From Betaproteobacteria bacterium (GTDB taxonomy: Bacteria > Pseudomonadota > Gammaproteobacteria > Burkholderiales > SG8-41), in contig JACOVL010000093.1 in NCBI GenBank assembly GCA_016177355.1, positions 1 through 18,316 on the forward strand: a stretch of DNA of 18,316 bases, given 5' to 3'. A program made the position numbers and the translations under genes. Each line of letters starts with the position of its first letter. Positions within the stretch are counted from its first letter, which is position 1. Shown here in pieces: positions 14,898 through 18,316 of the stretch. A model generated the notes under the pieces. It saw only the letters and a program-made list of their open reading frames with translations, ran no database searches and had not been told where the DNA came from.

Positions 14898-15602
14898 GTG
14901 AGCGAGATATCGCAGGCTTTCGGGACGGCGGGCGCGATGATCCTCGGCTTCGACCCGAAGCTGATCGAGATCGTGCTGCTCAGCGTGCGCGTAAGCCTGA
15001 CCGCTGTTGTCATCGCGAGCGCACTGGGGCTGCCGCTCGGCGCGGCGATCGCAGTCGGCCGCTTTCCGGGGCGGCAGGCGCTGATCGTTCTCCTCAACGC
15101 GCTGATGGGCCTGCCGCCGGTGGTGGCGGGCCTGGTGGTCTATCTCATGCTGTCGCGGGCCGGGCCGCTCGGCGATTTCGGCATCCTGTTCACGCCCGCC
15201 GCGATGGTCGTCGCACAGACGATATTGATCCTGCCCATCGTGGCGGCCCTGTCGCGGCAGGTGATCGAGGACGCCTGGCAGGAGTACCGCGAGCAGTTGC
15301 GCTCGCTCGGAGCCGGACCGCTGACCGCCGCTCTGACCCTGCTGTGGGACACGCGCTTCTCGCTGGTGACCATCGTGCTGGCGGGGTTCGGTCGCGCCGC
15401 CGCCGAGGTGGGCGCGGTGATCATCGTGGGCGGCAATATCGACGGCGTCACGCGAGTGATGACCACCGCGATCGCGCTCGAAACCAGCAAGGGCGATCTC
15501 CCGCTCGCGCTGGGGCTCGGCGTCATCCTGCTTTCCCTGGTGCTGGCCCTCAACGCCGGGGCGTACTGGGTCAAGGAAGCCGCGCAGCGGCGCTACGGAT
15601 GA
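14898..15602 (+). CDS. tupB: Tungstate-type ABC transporter permease TupB
   Basis: This 234-residue inner-membrane permease is of the compact type found in TupABC tungstate importers. It has about five to six hydrophobic segments (near 20-45, 60-85, 92-117, 150-180 and 203-225). The cytoplasmic EAA-like loop, which couples to the ATPase, is visible as YREQLRSLGAGPLTAALTLL (about 134-153). FGRAAAEVGAVIIVGGNIDG in the C-terminal half is characteristic of the Tup family. The GTG at 14898 is the likely start; no strong Shine-Dalgarno sequence is seen. Its stop overlaps the ATG of tupC. Substrate assignment rests on the TupA downstream; molybdate cannot be excluded. Confidence 0.92.
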   Translation: MSEISQAFGTAGAMILGFDPKLIEIVLLSVRVSLTAVVIASALGLPLGAAIAVGRFPGRQALIVLLNALMGLPPVVAGLVVYLMLSRAGPLGDFGILFTPAAMVVAQTILILPIVAALSRQVIEDAWQEYREQLRSLGAGPLTAALTLLWDTRFSLVTIVLAGFGRAAAEVGAVIIVGGNIDGVTRVMTTAIALETSKGDLPLALGLGVILLSLVLALNAGAYWVKEAAQRRYG

Positions 15603-16309
15603 GCGCGGCCATGCTGCCCCTCGTGCTCGATTCGCTTACGTTCGGGATCAACGGCAAGACGATCATCGATCGCGTGACCGTCGAGATCGGCGCAGGTCCC
15701 CGCACGATCATCCTCGGGCCCAACGGGGCGGGGAAAAGCGTGCTTATGCGGCTGTGCCACGGGCTGCTCGCCCCCACGTCCGGCAGCATCGCCTGGCGTG
15801 GCGCTGCGAACGGGCGCAACCGGCAGGCCATGGTGTTCCAGCGCCCGGTGATGCTGCGCCGCTCGGCGCTCGCCAACATCGTCTACGGACTGAAGCTCGC
15901 CGGCGTCGCGCCGCGCGAGCGCGAGCTGCGCGCGCGCGACGTGCTCGAGGCGGTGGGGCTGGCAGACGTTGCCGACCAGTCCGCGCGGGTGCTCTCGGGC
16001 GGAGAGCAGCAGCGCCTCGCGCTGGCGCGCGCCTGGGCGCTCGGCCCCGAAGTGCTGTTCCTCGACGAACCCACCGCCAATCTCGACCCCGGTGCCGCGC
16101 GCGACGTCGAGACGCTCATCGGCCAGATCCGCGCCGGCGGCACCAAAATCGTGATGACGACGCACAACCTCGGCCAGGCGCGGCGTCTCGCCGACGAAAT
16201 CCTGTTTCTCGACCGCGGCCGGCTCGTGGAACGCTCGCCCGTCGAGAGTTTTTTTCGCCAGCCAGCGTCTCCCGAAGCCGCGGCGTTCATCAAGGAGGAA
16301 CTGCCGTGA
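15599..16309 (+). CDS. tupC: Tungstate-type ABC transporter ATPase TupC
   Basis: This 236-residue cytoplasmic ATPase powers import through TupB. Walker A is GPNGAGKS (about residues 40-47), the Q-loop is MVFQRPVMLRRSA, the ABC signature is LSGGEQQRLALARA, Walker B is VLFLDEPTANLDP and the switch histidine is in TTHNLGQA. The ATG at 15599 overlaps the tupB stop (ATGA), and the stop overlaps the GTG of tupA (GTGA), so all three are translationally coupled. An internal AAGGAGG at 16292-16298 serves as the ribosome site for tupA. It lacks the C-terminal TOBE-type domain of ModC, consistent with the Tup family. Confidence 0.94.
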   Translation: MSAAMLPLVLDSLTFGINGKTIIDRVTVEIGAGPRTIILGPNGAGKSVLMRLCHGLLAPTSGSIAWRGAANGRNRQAMVFQRPVMLRRSALANIVYGLKLAGVAPRERELRARDVLEAVGLADVADQSARVLSGGEQQRLALARAWALGPEVLFLDEPTANLDPGAARDVETLIGQIRAGGTKIVMTTHNLGQARRLADEILFLDRGRLVERSPVESFFRQPASPEAAAFIKEELP

Positions 16310-17133
16310 GGCAGCGGATATTTCGTAACATATTGATATTTATAGTATTATTGCATTCCTTTAGCGCCTCGGCGCAGCGCTTCATCACTGTCGCGTCCAC
16401 CACCTCCACCGAGCAATCCGGATTGTTCAGGCACATTCTGCCGGTGTTCGAGAAGAAGACCGGCATCCAGGTGCGCGTGGTCGCGCTCGGCACCGGCCAG
16501 GCGCTCGACATGGCGCGACGGGGGGACGCCGACGTAGTGTTCGTCCACGCGAAATCGGCCGAGGAGCGTTTCGTCGCTGAAGGCTACGGTCTGAAACGCC
16601 TGCCGGTGATGTATAACGATTTCGTGCTGATCGGGCCGAAGTCCGACCCCGCGAAGATCGCCGGCGGCAAGGACATCCTCGAGGCGCTGCGCAAGATCAA
16701 AGGCGCGGCGGCCCCGTTCGTGTCGCGCGGCGACCGCAGCGGCACGCACATGGCGGAGCTGGCGCTGTGGAAGCAGTCCGGCATCGAGATCGACAAGGAA
16801 AAAGGGTCCTGGTACCGCGATACGGGGCAGGGTATGGGCCCGGCCCTCAATACCGCCTCCTCGATGAACGGATACGTGCTCGCCGACCGCGGCACCTGGC
16901 TCTCGTTCAAGAACCGCGGCGACCTCGCGATCCTGGTGGAAGGCGACCAGCGGCTGTTCAACCGGTACGGCGTGATCCTGGTCAGCCCGGAGAAGCACAA
17001 GCACGTAAAGAAGGACATGGGGCAGGCGTTCATAGACTGGGTCGTCTCGCCCGACGGGCAGAAAGCCATCGCCGGCTACAAGATCGGCGGCGAGCAGTTG
17101 TTCTTTCCCAACGCCGGGCAGGAAGGAGCCTGA
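16306..17133 (+). CDS. tupA: Tungstate-binding periplasmic protein TupA
   Basis: TupA captures tungstate in the periplasm and delivers it to TupBC. The 275-residue protein has a signal peptide with likely cleavage after ASA (residue 23). The mature N-terminus carries ASTTSTEQSGLF (about 30-41), close to the TTTS-type oxyanion-binding signature of the family. SRGDRSGTHMAEL and SSMNGYVLADRGTW follow in the expected order. The GTG start at 16306 overlaps the tupC stop, with AAGGAGG upstream. The signal-peptide codons are strikingly AT-rich, with several ATA codons, unlike the rest of the gene. Affinity for tungstate over molybdate is known for the family but cannot be proved from sequence. Confidence 0.93.
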   Translation: MRQRIFRNILIFIVLLHSFSASAQRFITVASTTSTEQSGLFRHILPVFEKKTGIQVRVVALGTGQALDMARRGDADVVFVHAKSAEERFVAEGYGLKRLPVMYNDFVLIGPKSDPAKIAGGKDILEALRKIKGAAAPFVSRGDRSGTHMAELALWKQSGIEIDKEKGSWYRDTGQGMGPALNTASSMNGYVLADRGTWLSFKNRGDLAILVEGDQRLFNRYGVILVSPEKHKHVKKDMGQAFIDWVVSPDGQKAIAGYKIGGEQLFFPNAGQEGA

Positions 17134-18143
17134 TGTCCCGCGTCTCGCTGGCCGTGCTGGGCGCGCTCGCCGCGCTCGCGCTGCTGGTCGTTGTTGCGTT
17201 CTCGGTCGGGCGCTTTCCGGTTTCCGCTGGCGAACTGGCGGGCATCTTGTGGGCGAAACTGACCGGAACCGGGCACGGCCTCGACCCGGCGATCGAAACC
17301 GTGATCCTCCAGATCCGGGGGCCGCGCGTGGCCGCCGCGCTCCTGATCGGGGCGGCGCTTGCCGCGGCGGGCGCGGCGTATCAGAACATGTTCCGTAACC
17401 CGTTGGTTTCTCCCGACATCTTGGGAGTGTCCGCGGGCGCGGCGGTGGGCGCCGTGCTCGGGATATTCCTCTCTCTCAACGTGATCATGATCCAGAGCCT
17501 CGCTTTTGCGTTCGGCCTCGCTGCGGTGGGACTGGTCTATATCACGGCCAACGCGGTGCGCGGCCACGATCCGCTGCTGGTACTGGTGCTGGCGGGCGTG
17601 GTGGTGGGCTCGCTCCTCGGCGCCTGCGTGGCGCTGATGAAATATCTCGCCGATCCCTACAACCAGTTGCCGGCGATCACGTTCTGGCTGCTCGGCAGCC
17701 TCGCATCGGCAGCGCCCGCTGACGTCTGGTCTACGCTGCCGCTGATGCTGGTCGGGCTCGCGCCGATGTGGCTGCTGCGCTGGCGCATCAACCTGCTGTC
17801 GCTGGACGACGAGGAAGCGCGGGCGCTCGGCGTGGAGACCGGCCGCATCCGCCTCGTGGTGATCGCCGCCGCGACGCTGATGACCTCGGCCGCGGTCGCG
17901 ATCTCGGGCGTGATCGGCTGGATCGGGCTCGTGATCCCGCATTTCGCGCGCATGATCGTGGGGCCGGATTTTTCGCGGCTGCTGCCGGCCTCGGTGCTGC
18001 TCGGTGCGGCGTTCCTGCTGGGCGTGGACACGCTCGCCCGCACGGCGGCGCGGATCGAGATCCCGCTCGGGGTGCTGACCGCGTTCGTCGGCACGCCGCT
18101 GTTCCTGTGGCAGCTCGCGGCCGCGCGCCGCGGCTGGCAATGA
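17133..18143 (+). CDS. FecCD/BtuC-family ABC transporter permease (MolB-like or siderophore/cobalamin type)
   Basis: This 336-residue multi-pass permease belongs to the FecCD family, used for Fe-siderophores, haem, cobalamin and, in the MolB case of Haemophilus influenzae, molybdate and tungstate. Hallmarks are RGPRVAAALLIGAALAAAG and YQNMFRNPLVSPDILGVSAG (about 65-105), the ATPase-contact region LLSLDDEEARALGV, GVIGWIGLVIPHFARMIVG and a C-terminus with IPLGVLTAFVGTPLF. About ten membrane segments are expected. The ATG at 17133 shares one base with the tupA stop (TGATG), and GGAAGGAG precedes it. No dedicated ATPase or binding protein follows: a repeat and then an unrelated gene come next. 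The Mo/W setting favours a metal-oxyanion role, but iron or cobalamin transport is not excluded. Confidence 0.9.
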   Translation: MSRVSLAVLGALAALALLVVVAFSVGRFPVSAGELAGILWAKLTGTGHGLDPAIETVILQIRGPRVAAALLIGAALAAAGAAYQNMFRNPLVSPDILGVSAGAAVGAVLGIFLSLNVIMIQSLAFAFGLAAVGLVYITANAVRGHDPLLVLVLAGVVVGSLLGACVALMKYLADPYNQLPAITFWLLGSLASAAPADVWSTLPLMLVGLAPMWLLRWRINLLSLDDEEARALGVETGRIRLVVIAAATLMTSAAVAISGVIGWIGLVIPHFARMIVGPDFSRLLPASVLLGAAFLLGVDTLARTAARIEIPLGVLTAFVGTPLFLWQLAAARRGWQ

Positions 18144-18157
18144 TGCAGACCCAATCT

Positions 18158-18251
18158 GCCACAGAGAACACAGAGTTCACAGAGAAAAACGAAAAACATC
18201 GCCCTTTCATAGATTGTGGGTTTCCTCCGCGTTCTCTGTGTCCTCTGTGGC
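18158..18251. repeat. Second MITE-like intergenic repeat with 18-bp inverted ends and 9-bp iterations
   Basis: The left arm at 18158-18175 and the reverse complement of 18234-18251 match at 17 of 18 bases. The left side contains three near-identical 9-base units based on CACAGAGAA (18160-18186), and the right side has about two inverted copies. The centre is AT-rich. It fills the gap between the FecCD permease and the next gene. No gene is supported inside it, although short frames read through it. Confidence 0.85.
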
Positions 18252-18279
18252 TAATGAATTTGGTTTCTGAGGAAGCGGC

Positions 18280-18316
18280 ATGGCATACGATCTCGAAGAA
18301 CAGGAACAGATAGAAG
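18280..18316 (+). CDS. Probable YfgM-type tetratricopeptide protein, N-terminus only
   Basis: Only 12 codons are inside the window, from the ATG at 18280, which is preceded by GAGGAAG at a suitable distance. They read MAYDLEEQEQIE, which closely resembles the start of YfgM/ancillary SecYEG translocon subunits of betaproteobacteria, usually encoded between hisS and bamB. If correct, the Mo/W-FDH island ends here and a housekeeping region begins. The call rests on very few residues. Confidence 0.6.
   Translation, partial: MAYDLEEQEQIE

Noticed and set aside
17657..18199. A minus-strand frame beginning with a Cys/Leu-rich peptide
   Set aside because: Its start is the translated 9-bp repeat element, and the rest is antisense to the FecCD permease.

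Overview
The window comes from a GC-rich Gram-negative bacterium, most likely a betaproteobacterium (inferred from gene order, from the style of the proteins and from the YfgM-like start at the right edge). It is essentially one functional island: a periplasmic, membrane-anchored molybdenum/tungsten formate dehydrogenase (FDH), genes that build and insert its cofactor, and a tungstate-type ABC transporter. I saw no rRNA, tRNA, CRISPR array, insertion sequence or phage gene.

Layout. (1) 1-2357, minus strand: moaA, then a broken fdhD, then mobA, which runs off the left edge. (2) 2506-6340, plus strand: a maturation block of a DUF3305 protein, a DUF3306 protein, a 699-residue polyferredoxin and a TorD-family chaperone. 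(3) 6516-11874, plus strand: the structural FDH operon, made of a small Tat-signal protein, the catalytic alpha subunit, the four-cluster beta subunit, a 76-residue lipoprotein, the cytochrome b gamma subunit and an 86-residue Ala/Lys-rich exported protein. It ends at a perfect hairpin terminator (11893-11921) that should also serve the converging fumarase gene. (4) 11933-14847, minus strand: class I fumarase and moeA, separated by a MITE-like inverted repeat. (5) 14898-18143, plus strand: tupB-tupC-tupA and a FecCD/BtuC-family permease, all overlapping by a few bases, then a second MITE-like repeat and the start of a probable yfgM gene.

How the genes fit together. TupABC would import tungstate (possibly molybdate). 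MoaA, MoeA and MobA make the pterin, insert the metal and add GMP to give the bis-MGD cofactor. FdhD normally sulfurates that cofactor, and a TorD-type chaperone guards the apoenzyme before Tat export. The alpha and beta subunits then oxidise formate in the periplasm and pass electrons through the b-type gamma subunit to quinone. The catalytic residue is cysteine (TGC codon), not selenocysteine. The nearby Tup transporter makes a tungsten FDH an attractive but unproven reading.

Points that stand out: fdhD appears to have lost about 35-40 internal residues with a frame change; the polyferredoxin has a His in place of a Cys in one cluster motif; two small FDH-operon proteins are uncharacterised as far as I can tell; a FecCD permease lacks its own ATPase and binding protein; and two roughly 90-bp repeats share one architecture but not one sequence.
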